From Saccharum officinarum (Eukaryota; Streptophyta; Magnoliopsida; Poales; Poaceae), in NCBI GenBank assembly GCA_020631735.1, contig CM036162.1, forward strand, positions 93,544,401 to 93,608,400: 64,000 nt of DNA, in the 5' to 3' direction. The notes beneath the pieces are model-generated. The model was not told the origin of the DNA and ran no database searches. It saw nothing but the letters and a program-made list of their open reading frames with translations. Both the position numbers and the translations under genes were made by a program. The first letter of the stretch is position 1; each line of letters starts with the position of its first letter. Positions 49,588 through 60,670 of this stretch are shown here, piece after piece.

Positions 49588-49910
49588 GGTGGCGTTTGGA
49601 TGGCACTGGGATAGGGATATCCCACCCCTCCAAAGTGTAATATTGTATCCTAGTCATTCATTCTTTGCACCCCATTTAATCCTAGCCGTTTATCCATTTT
49701 CTTTTCCCTATCTCACTCCCTATATCCCTATACAGTGGCGGATCTAGCACTAGGGCCACTAGGGCCATAGCCCTAGTCTTAGCACTTAAGTACAATGGAC
49801 AAATTACTATTTTTTCTATATCCAAGCTCAATTAGCACTTATGCCTAATGTAATGGCCCTAGTCTTTAGTCAATCTTGGGTCCGCCCTGTCCCTATATCC
49901 AAACGCCACC
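49588..49910. mobile_element. Tourist-like MITE inside the TRIM LTR, TSD TAA
   Basis: Inverted ends GGTGGCGTTTGGATGG and CCAAACGCCACC; TAA at 49585-49587 and 49911-49913. The empty site is seen in the other LTR (ACTAAAGG, near 50380). It carries another MITE. Confidence 0.85.
49733..49889. mobile_element. small hAT-type MITE nested in the Tourist-like MITE, 8-bp TSD TCCCTATA
   Basis: Ends CAGTGGCGGATCTAG and, in reverse complement, CAGGGCGGACCCAA. TCCCTATA on both sides (49725-49732, 49890-49897). 157 bp. Confidence 0.85.
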
Positions 49911-50195
49911 TAAAGGAATACTAGTACCTCATAGCTACAGTGTCGTGAATTTGGTCCGGCCCAACTAGCCCAATGGGCTGGGGCTCACATCCACCCGCCC
50001 TCAAAGGATTTGAGGTCCTCATCGAGCTATCGAACCCATACGGGACAAATGTTCAGGATCGACTCTCTTGGCCACGTCCGTATTTCTAGTTCCCTGGCCC
50101 AAGTGTCATGCCCTCTCTGGAGCCATGCACAACATGTCCAGGCTTCTGGACCATACACAACTGTGAAACCGCGAGAGTTGGCTCTGATTACCATT

Positions 50196-50458
50196 TGTAA
50201 CGCCCCGACCCGGGAAGACAATTAAGGCCCACTCTGCACGTTGAATAAACCACACCTGCTAATTAACCCTTTTGCGCTTTCGTCCTCGCTTTACACAAAA
50301 GGATCGATCCGGAGTTAACAGCCTTCCAGGTCCAAGCTTTTAAGTTGGTCCAGCGTTCGTTCCGTTTTCGGTACAAGACTAAAGGAATACTAATACCTTG
50401 TCGCTACAGTGTCACAAATTTAGTCCGGCCCAGCTGGCCCAATGGACTGGGTCTCACA
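50196..50458 (-). repeat. intact 263-bp LTR of the TRIM (5' LTR on the minus strand)
   Basis: Uninterrupted copy that dates the MITE insertions in the partner LTR as later events. Confidence 0.8.
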
Positions 50459-51097
50459 ACCAACTAGTGTCGATGTAGAAGATCGTGATAGTGGGTGTGC
50501 TAGAGCGGACACTAAGTTCTAATCGTGAAATATTTTTGGAGCATATACCAATACTAATATCACGTTTGCTTAAAGTAATTAGAACCTTTTAATTAATTAT
50601 TACATTTAATTACATATATAAGCATATAAATAAAGAAGATATAAAGAGACACACGGAGACAAATTATTACAAAGTTCTCGTATTGAAATTAATATCATTA
50701 GTCATCTTGTTATTCTTTATGATGGTCTAAATCACCATCTTAACGTTTTTATTTTCATTGGAACCATCTACGTTATCATTTGAACTATCCACATAGTAAA
50801 TAACGGATCCACCAATAGCAATAACGGATGTTAAGTGCTATAGCAGCCGCTAAGTTCAAACACACTATCTTTGGACGGCTGTCTTGTAGCGGTACCCAGT
50901 ATATATAGGTCCGCTACCACTAGAGTGGTGATATTTAGTACTATATATTTATAAACAAACCAATTTCTCGGAATTTCTCCATGATGTAGGATCGCGTTAC
51001 AGTTATAACCACATGCTAAATACAATGCGAAGCTTTCATGGTGTTGCAAGTCGATCACATTTATTCTGAAGGCGGCCTTTCATGACCTTGATGTGGA
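50459..51097. other. intergenic, AT-rich
   Basis: No gene; includes the 3' flank of the minus-strand UGT. Confidence 0.4.
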
Positions 51098-52653
51098 TTA
51101 TTTGTGGCTCTTAAACTTTGATAGGAAATCAGAGATGTTGATATCCGAGCTGCCACCACTGCTCATGGCCTTCCTTGCCTTCTTACTCCACTCCAAAGCT
51201 TTCAGTCTGAACTCCTCACACCTTTCCCCTTCCATCACCTGCCGCACACACCTCTCCACCTCCTTCCTTGTGACCACTCCATCGGAATCCGGCCGTACCC
51301 GCACGCCGACGCGCCACACGTCCTGGACGTACTTGGCGTTCGTCGGCTGGTCCGACCAGTGCGGCATCGCCACTATGGGCACGCCGGAGCTGATCGCCTC
51401 CAAGGTGGAGTTCCACCCGCCGTGCGTCACGAAGCACCCAACCGAGGGGTGCGCCAGAACGTCCAGCTGCGGGCACCACGGCACGACGAGCCCCCTCGCC
51501 TTTGCCTCGCGGGCGAAGTTCTTGGGTAGCTTGGGGGTCTCCGTGGCCCGGACGACCCACAGGAATGGCATGCCGCTGCTGCAAAGCCCCTCGGCTAGTT
51601 CCTCCATCTGCCTCGCGCCCAGGGAGGCTATGCTGCCGAAGGAGACGTACACGACGGAGACCGGCGGGTGGGCGTCCAGCCAGGCCTTGCATTCTGTCGC
51701 CATTGGGGTGTGGAGGTGGACGCCGTAGGATACGTTGTCGTCGTCGTCGTCGTCGTCGTCCGGAAGGTGGTGGTCGAGGTTCACCGATGGCATGTTTGGG
51801 CCTACCGTCTTGGCACCCCACGTCGAAGCCAAGTAATCTGCTTCCTGTGAATGTGATATACAGAGGATGACATGATGCCCAACGTCTAAACTAATACATG
51901 TCCAGTTGTCCACACAATTGGTAGCACAGAGTACCAGTCAGTGGCACGACATTTTCATGCGTGCAGCGTTCATGTGTGGGCTTAGCCACTCACCTGCGGC
52001 TCCAAGTCGTAGAATGAATTGACAAGCACGTGGTCCGCGGTGCCCAAACCTAAGAACTGGCTCGTCAGCAGCTCCAAAAGTCCCGGGGGACGGTTCTCGT
52101 CAACGAAGAACGTCGGCAGGTCGGTCAGTTCGAGCCGGACCGGCAGCCCAGCCAGCTCCGGCGGCAGCTCCTCCCTCACCGGCGGGGACGGTATCCGGCC
52201 GGCCAGCAGGTGCGTGTACAGCACGTCCACGGCGCACGTCTGCGTGAGGAACGCCGCGCACGCCGCGCCGCGCCGCCTCGCCACGCTCTGCGCCCACGGC
52301 AGGAACGCGTCGTACACCACCACGTGCACCGGCCGGCCCAGCTCCGACTCCGACCGGAGGAGCCGGTCCACCGACCCGGGCCCCGCGGAGCTGAGCCGCT
52401 CCAAGTAGGGCCCGCGGTGCCCTCCTACCCCGTCGGGGCCGCCGTCGTCGCAGCCGTCGGAGAAGACGGCGACGTGGACCGAGCCGGTGGCTGGCCTGGT
52501 CGAGCTGGCGACGAAACGGGTGACCGCGAGAGTGCAGCGGACGCCGCTGTGGCCGGCGAGGCGCCTGGCGAAGTGGAAGAGCGGGTTGATGTGGCCCTGG
52601 GACGGGTACGGCAGGAGGAGGATGTGGATGCTGTGATCGGAGTAGTTCACCAT
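51098..52653 (-). CDS. UDP-glycosyltransferase (UGT74-like), two exons
   Basis: Exon 1 52653-51994 and exon 2 51844-51098, joined in phase 0 (donor GTGAGT, acceptor TTCACAG), encode 468 residues. The start chosen (MVNYSDHSIH) is the one right before the conserved LLPYPSQGHINP; the catalytic histidine is His21. An in-frame upstream extension to 52770 would run through the TATA region and is rejected. The PSPG box is at about 343-386 (WCPQLDVL ... HGGWNS ... VAMPHWSDQ), with HGGWNS in place of the commoner HCGWNS, and the sugar-contacting Gln at its end. An eight-aspartate run (about 249-256) is encoded by a GTC trinucleotide repeat near 51737-51760. Same intron site and domain layout as the UGT at 27992, hence paralogues. 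Confidence 0.93.
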
Positions 52654-52722
52654 GACTGTAGTTTCGGCGGGTGGTAACAATGCTAGCCCGATGTTCGAGG
52701 GAAAGACGAAAGAGGTCCACGC

Positions 52723-52729
52723 TATATAC
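52723..52729 (-). promoter_or_regulatory. TATA box of the minus-strand UGT
   Basis: TATATAG on the minus strand about 70 bp upstream of the chosen start codon, followed by a CT/AG-rich leader. Confidence 0.45.
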
Positions 52730-52770
52730 AGAGAGAGACGCCCTGGCGCTGTTGCTGTCGTGTGTGTCAA

Positions 52771-53025
52771 TGAAGCAAATTAAGCTGAAGTATTTTTTTC
52801 AATATTAATTAAAATTAAGCAAAAGTATATTATTAGTGGCGGAGGAGAAGTGAGAATCTGAGATATGACGTAGACGCACTGACGTAACGATGAGCATAGC
52901 ACCTGATCGAGCTGATGAAATGACGTGATACCGTAGACATGTGCAATTGTGCAAACTCAAGGTATGGCTGTGGCCCAACCTCGGCATACCAAGAGCTCCG
53001 CCGAAGGCCGAAGCAACCCTAACTC
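52771..53025. other. intergenic upstream of UGT
   Basis: AT-rich; no feature supported. Confidence 0.35.
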
Positions 53026-53529
53026 TTGTCTATGCGAGATGAATTGGAAATTCTACTGAATCCGCTATACTGTCTACTCGTACAAGAGCACGCATTCTGC
53101 TTCCTGCACCTGCTCCTCAACCTGACCGACACCGACTCCCCGCTGCCCACCTCGACGGGCCGCGCCGCCACACCGCTGCTTCCCATGCCCGCACCCTATC
53201 GCTGTGCCGCCGTCCTGTCGCTCCTTGTGGGCATCCTCTCCGACCTCACCGAGATCGGCGGCTCCTTCTGGCTGCTGCGTGTGGCCAGGCGGCTAGGAGA
53301 GGGGGTTATCGCTGGCCGGGCCCAGGCCAGTCGAAGGCGCAGCTGGCTGCTGCCAAGCCGCGCCATCATCCTCGGCCGCCGGCTTACCGGAATCGGCCGT
53401 TCCCCCGCTCTGTGTTGCGTCGAAAGAAAGAAGAAGGGTAAAAACCGCATGTTGCAAGAGTATATTTCAAGTATTTCAGATGTTTTAGAGGTATGTTGCA
53501 AGTGTCGTATATCGATGTTGCAAAAGTAG
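53026..53529 (+). other. open frame of 167 codons in a GC-rich repeat head, unrecognised
   Basis: Leu/Arg/Ala/Pro-rich frame that runs from a GC-rich block into the TTGCAA/GTTTCAAGTG repeat tail. It may be a captured host fragment inside a non-autonomous transposon. I recognise no domain. Confidence 0.2.
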
Positions 53530-54045
53530 ATCGGGATGTTGCATATATTGGAATGGCTATACACATATGCTTCAAATGTATGTTCCAAATGTTTCGTCTG
53601 GTCTAGACGTATGTTGAAAAGTGTTTTATTTTGATATTACAAAAGTAGATATAGATGTTGTATATACATGCATGTTGCAAGCATATATTCAAGTGTTTTT
53701 AGCGTTTCATACTTATGTTTACAAGTGTTTCATATTGATGTTGCATATGTTTGTAATGATTTCAAATGTTTTCAGGCGTTTTTGCAAGTGTTTCGTACAC
53801 TTGTTTTAAGTGTTTCATCTGTCTTTTTTGTATATTGCAACTGCTGCATGTGGATGTTTCAAAAGTAGATCGGTGTTGCACATGGGATACTGTGGAAAGT
53901 GGCTAGCGGCACAGACAATGTCTATGGCGGTGCGGGGCCCACTACTGGTGCGCTCGGGGTGAGCCCGACGCGCTAGGCGCTCGTTCCCTCCCTGTGCAGG
54001 TAGCGTCTGAATGCTAGCACTCGAATCAGACTTCCGGGCGCTAGC
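53440..54045. repeat. dispersed repeat tail related to 16560-16700
   Basis: Repeated words GCATGTTGCAAGAG, TTTCAAGTATTTCAGATG, GCAAAAGTAGATCGG, echoing 16570-16690, followed by a GC-rich end (GGTGCGGGGCCC, GCGCTCGG) to about 54045. Possibly Mutator-like; class uncertain. Confidence 0.45.
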
Positions 54046-54436
54046 AAATCCTTTTTGAATCTGCCATGCTGAATGGAAAAAGCCCCACTTTCCCTGAAAT
54101 TGTTCTCCTTTTCTTTATATTCATTCTTCTCATATTTGATTTAGCATCTGCTTTAATCAGGTACAATATCTCCACTATGAGATGTCTCTGACCATTTAAA
54201 AATCTTCTTGGTGCTTTTTGTACATCGACAAGTGTTGTTATACCTTTCAGCCAGCTGTCTATGGCCTTCAGTTGCAGCGTTGTACGTTGGTCTTGCAGCA
54301 GGGGAGGAGGAGAGAAAACACTCAGTTCACTGAAGTGGCTGGAACTCAGGTTAGGACAGTCTGGTCTTTGAGCTGTTAAGCTGCTTGTTCTATTACATAT
54401 GCATATATAAATATGTAGTACATGGTCAGTTTGCAA
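54041..54436 (-). other. unrecognised open frame, 131 codons
   Basis: The middle (LQLKAIDSWLKGITTLVDVQ) is not low-complexity and could come from a real exon, but I cannot name it and see no partner exons. Confidence 0.2.
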
Positions 54437-54590
54437 ACTAAGCTCTACCTCTACAGAACTAGCAAAATAAAAAATTTCTCCTACGGCTTGATTTCATAGA
54501 CAACTGCTAGCGAGTCTTATTGAGTCTTACTGCTGGTGCTACGTGTCAAAATATATACATGTATATCACTTCCTGGTTGTAAGAACACTA

Positions 54591-54851
54591 CTCCCTCCAT
54601 TCCAAATTATAAGGCATTCTAAGAATCTTGGAGAGTCAAAACATCTTAAGTTTGACCAAAATTATAGAGAAATTTACAAAAAAATTTATAACATCAAATA
54701 GGTATACTATGAAAATATAATTAATGAAAAATCTAATGATACTTAATTGGTGTCATAAATATTATTATTTTATCATATAAATTTGGTCAAACTTGAGATC
54801 ATATGACTCTCCAAGATTCTTAGAATGTCTTATAATTTAGGATGGAGGGAG
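54591..54851. mobile_element. Stowaway MITE, TSD TA
   Basis: Long inverted ends starting CTCCCTCCATTCCAAATTAT, with TA at 54589-54590 and 54852-54853; 261 bp. CTCCCTCC is the classic Stowaway terminus. Confidence 0.92.
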
Positions 54852-54853
54852 TA

Positions 54854-55371
54854 GTTGTAAACTTGGTTGACAAATTAACCCTCGTATTAACCCCTATTTT
54901 GTTTTGATGATATAGGTCTAAAATTAGTTGGCTAACAGTAAGCCCTATGCATTCAAACATGTCCAAAAACCAGCTATAATATCTAATTATTAGTTGAGTG
55001 GCAGGTATGTCACGGCTGTTAGGTAGTGACCGGATGGGGTAGGTATGAGAGGTTGCCGGCCGCTTGGCCACTGGCTCCCTGCCCGTGGTGATGGTGGTAG
55101 AGATAACAGTAAGGGAGGGGATAACAGAGAAAGGAGATGAGACAACAGAGAAAGGAGATGAGAACTAGAGTTGGTTGCAATTGTTTGATTCATTCATTGA
55201 TCAAGATTACAAACTCTCCTAGCCTCTCATTTGCTAATTGACTTCTTCCTTATTGTTAAATCAGGCGCTCGTGTTCCTGCGCTTAATTCCTGAGCTACAT
55301 GATCTCCTAGGCCTCTCCTTGCCATCTAGCCCCTGTTCCTGCGTCTATAACTATTCTCGACCATGACAAGG
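54854..55371. other. intergenic, purine-rich stretch
   Basis: Contains a short tandem repeat (GACAACAGAGAAAGGAGATGA, about 20 bp, twice near 55115-55160). No gene. Confidence 0.4.
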
Positions 55372-58300
55372 TGTAACGCCCCTGGCGTTAAGAGCTTGCT
55401 TAGCACCGCTGTTAACACCTAAGAGAAATTATCAAAACAAGTTCCTTGGATTTTAGGTTTAAAACTCACATAAAATGATAAACAAATTTTGTGTGGCTCA
55501 CTTTTGTGGTTGAGAAAAATCAAAATAAATATTATAAGTTAGTTTACTCAGTGCATAAAGGTGCTACTGAAAACCCTAACAAAAAGGATAAAATAAGTAG
55601 TTTTAACCGTTGGCACGAAAAACAATTTATATAAACGAAAATAAAGTATAACTTGTATATAGCACTTAAATAAAATTTGAAGCGCAAGTTTAGTTGATGG
55701 AAATGCAACTTTTGTTTTGGTAAATAAATGTTGTTCAATAGTATATTTGATAGCTCAAGAATTGAATTTGGAATTTAATTCCAGCTTCTAGAACTAAAAT
55801 GACCAAGCCTAAAAATCTAATGGCAATGCCGTTTTGGCATCTAAATTCTGATTAAATTTCTTAAACACTAGATTCATACTTTTGCACTGTTGGTTGTACC
55901 GTAGTGAGTACTTTAGCATGGGGTAGTTCATGGTCTAGTTTGAATTTGGGTTGGTATTGTAAACATTGCTCAAACTTCCATAGAACGTGCTGTGGCCTAG
56001 TTTTGAGCACAGTTCAGAACAGGCGCACTGCTTGACGAACCTATTTTGGTGTGTCTCTATCTCTCTCGATAATTCATCTAAGCTTGCGTTTGATGCTCCT
56101 CTTGATAGCCCTTAGTACTCTCTTGAGCCCTGTCGAATTGGTTTGGCCTCAACTGAGCTGGGTTCGAAGTTTGGCACGCTTCAAAATCCGTGCAGGCCAC
56201 TGTTTCGGCTGTTTGGCCCGTGGGCAAGGTCACCACGGCGCGTGAGTATTGCTGGTGCAGAGCTCAGGCCATGGCAGGCTTGTTGCCGCTGGCCGGCTCT
56301 CATGTCCTGACGGTGCCGCGCAGCGCCTCGCCCTGGTGTCGGCCGGCCCAGGCTGACCGCGGCCTGGCTTCCACTGTGTCGTGCGCTGGGCCAAGTCGAG
56401 GTTGCGGCTACCATCGCTCGGTCGCCGTGGCGCCGCCCCACCCTTTCGATTCACCTACCACATCGTGCCCCGAGGTGTATGCCACTGCCACCAAGCCTGG
56501 TCATTGGCCCGGCCACAGGGGCGATGGGATCTCTCGCTGCCTCGCCCTGTCCTCGCTAGCCGACACCGGCGAGCACGCTCGGGTCTTGTCTCTTCAAGCC
56601 ATGCGCATCTCGCCAAGCTCTCCCCTGCCTCGTCAGCTGGGAGCGCGTGCTCGTGCCACCTATGTCTTAACCCACTTGGCTTGCCCGTGTACCTCTCCGC
56701 GACGTGACCACAGCAGGGGCACCGCGCTCCCTGCCCTTCCAATTCACCTTGCTCAAGGTTTTGCAGCCCAATTCTTCGCACCAACAAGTATCCTAGGTGG
56801 TTATCTAGTAGCTCGACCCACACCTAGCCGCAGACGAGCATTGTGGTCGGCCAAATTGGCATTTGGCTCGCGGCCGATCAAAATCGCCGATGTGCTCTGG
56901 GATTTGGGGGTAAGGTCTAAATCGTCAGTTGCAGTTCAATCACTTGCATCCCTAAGCTCGCCTTGACCTCTTCTATCTGGTGCTCACCTCAGTTTGTCCT
57001 AAAACCTCGCCGGTGACGACGTGACGCGGTGGTGCCATTCCCGGAACGCCGCTGGCCTCGCTGTGCGCATGTGGCCAGGCCACCTCGGCACTCTTTTGCC
57101 TCAACCATCACCGTATCCGTGTCCTGGGTAAGGTCTTAATGCTCCCCCACCGTTTTTTGGTCTCCGACATCATAGTTTGCCGGAATGGCCACGCCGCTGC
57201 CGTGAACCACCGCCCGCCGCTGTTGTTCGCGTTAGTGCATCTCCATGCTCCAAATCGCCACCCATCTATGCGAGTTTGGCTTAGGATGTAGTCGGTCCCT
57301 TAATTTCGCCAGAGCTCCCACAGTTTGTCCTGCGTAGCCGCCGTATGTCGCGGGTCGCCGCGCCTTCGTCCGCAGGGTCATTGGGGACCTGAGGGCTTGC
57401 ATAGGGCAAAAGTCAAGGGGTTAAGTGAGAACATCAGTGAGAGAGGGGAATAGTGGGATGGATGACAGATGGATTTGTGCCGAAGCCAAGGACACTTTTG
57501 CAATTGTGCAGCGCACGCATGGACTCCCCTCCTTGGGCCGTCGTTGGGCCGTCTGCGCCGAGCGCGACCGTGCCCCCGTGCGGGCTGCGCTGGGCTGCTA
57601 GGCCGCATTGAGGGCCACCGGCCCTTTTCGTTTTCTAAGCATTTTCTAATTTAGTTTCTGAGGTAAATTTGTAAATTCAATATAAAATTTTGCAGGAACC
57701 CAAAAATTATGAAACTAATTTTGTTAGAATCCTAAAATCATGATCTATCTGCTAGTATATCTTGTTTAGTTTCATAATATTTTCAGGAGTTAGCTAATTA
57801 ATTTGAGATGCTTTAATATTATTAAAATATAAACTTGTACGAATTTTTGTAATAAATTGGTGATAGTGTTGACCTTAGAAATTTCACCGTAAATTCCTAG
57901 TATTGTGCTCACTGTAATTTTTATAGAGTGTCTCTCTCTCTATATATATATAAAGAAAATAAAGAAACACCTAGGGATCGTATAACTAAAACATTGTGGA
58001 AAATTAGCGCCTTGTTCGACAACGTAGATACGTAGCCAGTGTGTTAGTCATTAGGGTAAGCTTGTTAACTTGAGAGGCGTGATCGTATTTTAAGCGTTGC
58101 TGTTACCGTTGATTATTTATGTCTCTGCGTTGCATCCACGTATGTCATAATAGGAACCATGATGAGCATGGAGTCGACCGAGATAGCGGAAAAGATGGTG
58201 CCTAATGATTGTGTTGCCATGACGGAATGCTAACTTTTGGTTATATCATACCCATGCAAACCTCGGTGTATAACCCCTATTATTCTGCACTTTATTTCAT

Positions 58301-58498
58301 GCTTGTGCATTAAGTTTTAAGAAGTTGAATGAAATCCACTTGCATATATATATATCCTTATCTCATGAGTCTTACTAGTATGATAGGATCGTGTAGCTTG
58401 CTATGCTATAGGACCCTGGTAGAAGTCGAGTGATTACTTGTCACTCGCGGGAGATAGGAAAGATATTATTGTATTATTATCATGTTGCTATCACATGG
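55372..58498. mobile_element. left part of an unidentified long-LTR element
   Basis: Starts TGTAACGCCCCTGGCGTTA, a start seen in long grass Ty3/gypsy LTRs (Tekay/Del-like); its right part would lie beyond the copia element inserted at 58499. It has a GC-rich middle (56150-57600) with a 258-codon low-complexity frame (56190-56966) that I do not regard as a gene, and AT-rich ends. Assigned by look only. Confidence 0.35.
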
Positions 58499-60610
58499 TG
58501 AAAGTCCAAGTTTGGTTTTAGTAATTAATGACACCAAGTTGCTAATGCCATGTGTTAAGTGTTTTGAGTTAGGCATAAGCAACACATGTGATGAAGGTGT
58601 ATGTGGCAAGGAGTGGTGGCCACAAGATCACAAAGAGATGGTGCATGGACATGAAATAATGATCATGGTGAAGATGCACATAAAAGGAAGGACATAATGA
58701 TCAAGTGGAGGAAAAGAATCTAAGAGCGCAAGGCAAAGGTATAACCATAGGGTTTTCCTTTTGCCGGTCTAAGATGAGTAGAGAAGTGATTGACCGGGTT
58801 TAGGATACATAGCCGACTATCAAGAGGGGCAATCACGGTTAGCTCGGAAATCAAGTGCCACTAGATCATTGTTTTGAGCATATGCATTAGGATCTAGTAA
58901 AAGAGCTAACATAACGCCTTGAGAAATGATTGTGAAATGCTAACACACATGCACATGGTGGTGTACACTTGGTGGTGTTAGCACAGTTTGTGAAGGCGGT
59001 GGAGTTTAAGCGGTAGAGAGGGGTTTGGGTTCCTCTCTCCCTCCCGCCGAGCTTGCAAGGCGGGATTCGGCGCTTTTTGGAGAAGTAAAACGCCTATTTT
59101 CTATTGCGCCGAAAGTCGGAAAAGAAACGGAGGCGAACGGAGGTCACAGTGATGACCGGACGCTGCACCGGACGCGGTCACGGTATGACCGGACGCGTCC
59201 GGTCAGTGTTCAGCGTCTGCGCGGTTTTCAGTTTGATGACCGGACGCGCAGCGCGTCCGGTCACTGATGACCGGACGCGTCTGGTCATCCAGGGAGCTTA
59301 CTGGACTCTAATCGGACGCTGGCACTGTGGCGTCCGGTCAGTTCAACAGCGCGTCCGGTCAGTTCTTCTGAGCGAACTAGAGCGCGCGACCGGCGCGTCC
59401 GGTCCCTCACGTAACCGGAGCGTCCGGTCAGGCGTCCAGAGGGGCAGAGCGAAGCGGAGTGACGATCGGACGCGCGGCGCGTCCGGTCACGTGTGATCGG
59501 ACGCGTCCGGTCTCAACGGGAGCATACTGGAACGCGACCGGACGCGGACACTGTCGCGTCCGGTCAATCGGTTCAGCGCGTCCGGTCACGGCAACGGCTA
59601 GTTCTGACGCGCACTGATTCTTGCCGTCGCGTAGTGACCGGACGCGTCCGGTCACCCTGACCGGAGCGTCCGGTCAGCGCGTTTTTCGCTGCGTCGTCTG
59701 TAACGGCTAGCTGCGTACCCCTTCGTTATAAATAGACGTTGGCCGGGGTTTGAGCGTAACTCTTGCACATTTTGAGAACTAGAGACATACTTTGAGCTAG
59801 AGAACAACCCCTCCACTCATCTCTTTGATTAGTTGCACATCTTGAGTGAGATTGAGTGAGATTCAAGTGCATTGCTTGAGAGTTGCATTCTAGAGGCACT
59901 TGATCTTTGAGTTGCTGCGGATTTCTTGTTACTCTTCCGTGTTTCCCGACACGGTAGACGGCTTGGAGCAGCGGAGGTGATTGAGCTCGCAATTGGAGAT
60001 TGTTGGAGCCTTCACCAAGTGTTGTAAGGGGTTCTTGATCCTTCCCCGTGGGAGTTCGCAAATTGGATACTCTAGTGAAGCTCGTGGCTTGGAGGATCCC
60101 CATCTTGTGTGCGGTTGTGCGGCGCCCGCCGAGGGCTCGACTCTTGATAGTCGATTAGCTCGCGAACCGACAAGTGGGTGCATCGCCACAACGAGGAGTA
60201 GCTTGCCGGGAAGCAAGTGAACCTCGGTAAAAAAATCTTGTGTCATCTCTTTGCCGAGGATTTATCTTGTGGTTGATCATTGTGATTGATTCTTTGAGTG
60301 CATTGCTTCTCTACATCGTTGGTATAAGAATCAAGTCACTTGCTCTTTACTTTTTTGTACTAGTTCTAGTATAGTTTGCTTAGTGTAGCTTTTATCACAT
60401 AGGAGTAAGTAGCTTAGTGACTTAGCCTTGTTGGTGTGTATTAGAGATCATAGCCTTGCTTCACTAGAATTGTATAGGTAGCTTGCATAGTGTAGTTGAG
60501 CTAGTGCTAGTTTTAGCTTAGCCATCTTTTATACTAACGTGGTTGTTTAGTGAAGCTTGTAGATTTTTAATAGGCTATTCACCCCCCCCTCTAGCCATTC
60601 GGACCTTACA
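58499..60610 (+). repeat. 5' LTR of copia copy 3
   Basis: 2112 bp, TGAAAGTCCAAGTTTGG to CCATTCGGACCTTACA. The GC-rich block at about 59155-59690 is larger than in copy 1 and holds many TGACCGGACGCGTCCGGTCA-type palindromes; TATA box at 59727. Confidence 0.92.
59727..59734 (+). promoter_or_regulatory. TATA box in 5' LTR
   Basis: TATAAATA directly downstream of the palindrome block and upstream of the likely transcript start. Confidence 0.65.
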
Positions 60611-60612
60611 AG

Positions 60613-60624
60613 TGGTATCGGAGC
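60613..60624 (+). other. primer-binding site (initiator tRNA-Met)
   Basis: TGGTATCGGAGC two bases after the LTR; one base (G for A) differs from the usual TGGTATCAGAGC. Confidence 0.75.
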
Positions 60625-60670
60625 CGAGGCACCGTTTATTTAAGGCTTAACAACCTACGGTGAAAAAGAA

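Larger units (their letters stand above)
49401..50458 (-). mobile_element. TRIM-type miniature LTR retrotransposon
   Basis: Two direct repeats, 49401-49989 and 50196-50458, share TGTAACGCCCCGACCCG to CTCACA. The first carries a 323-bp MITE plus 3-bp duplication; without these it is 263 bp, exactly the length of the second. Read on the minus strand the LTRs run TGTGAG to GTTACA, the 5' LTR is followed by ATGGTAATCAGAGCC (methionine-tRNA primer site with one extra A), and the 3' LTR is preceded by purine-rich GAGGGCGGGTGGA. The 206-bp internal region has no coding capacity for gag or pol. I see no matching target duplication (GCGAA against ACCAA). Confidence 0.82.

Noticed and set aside
52019..52677. 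Long plus-strand frames opposite the second UGT
   Set aside because: Shadow frames with Arg/Pro/Ala-rich composition and no domain.
56190..56966. 258-codon frame in the GC-rich part of the element at 55372
   Set aside because: Low-complexity composition, overlapping open frames on both strands and no domain; probably a chance frame in an LTR.
57930..57955. CT/TA dinucleotide run as a regulatory site
   Set aside because: Simple microsatellite with no gene beside it.
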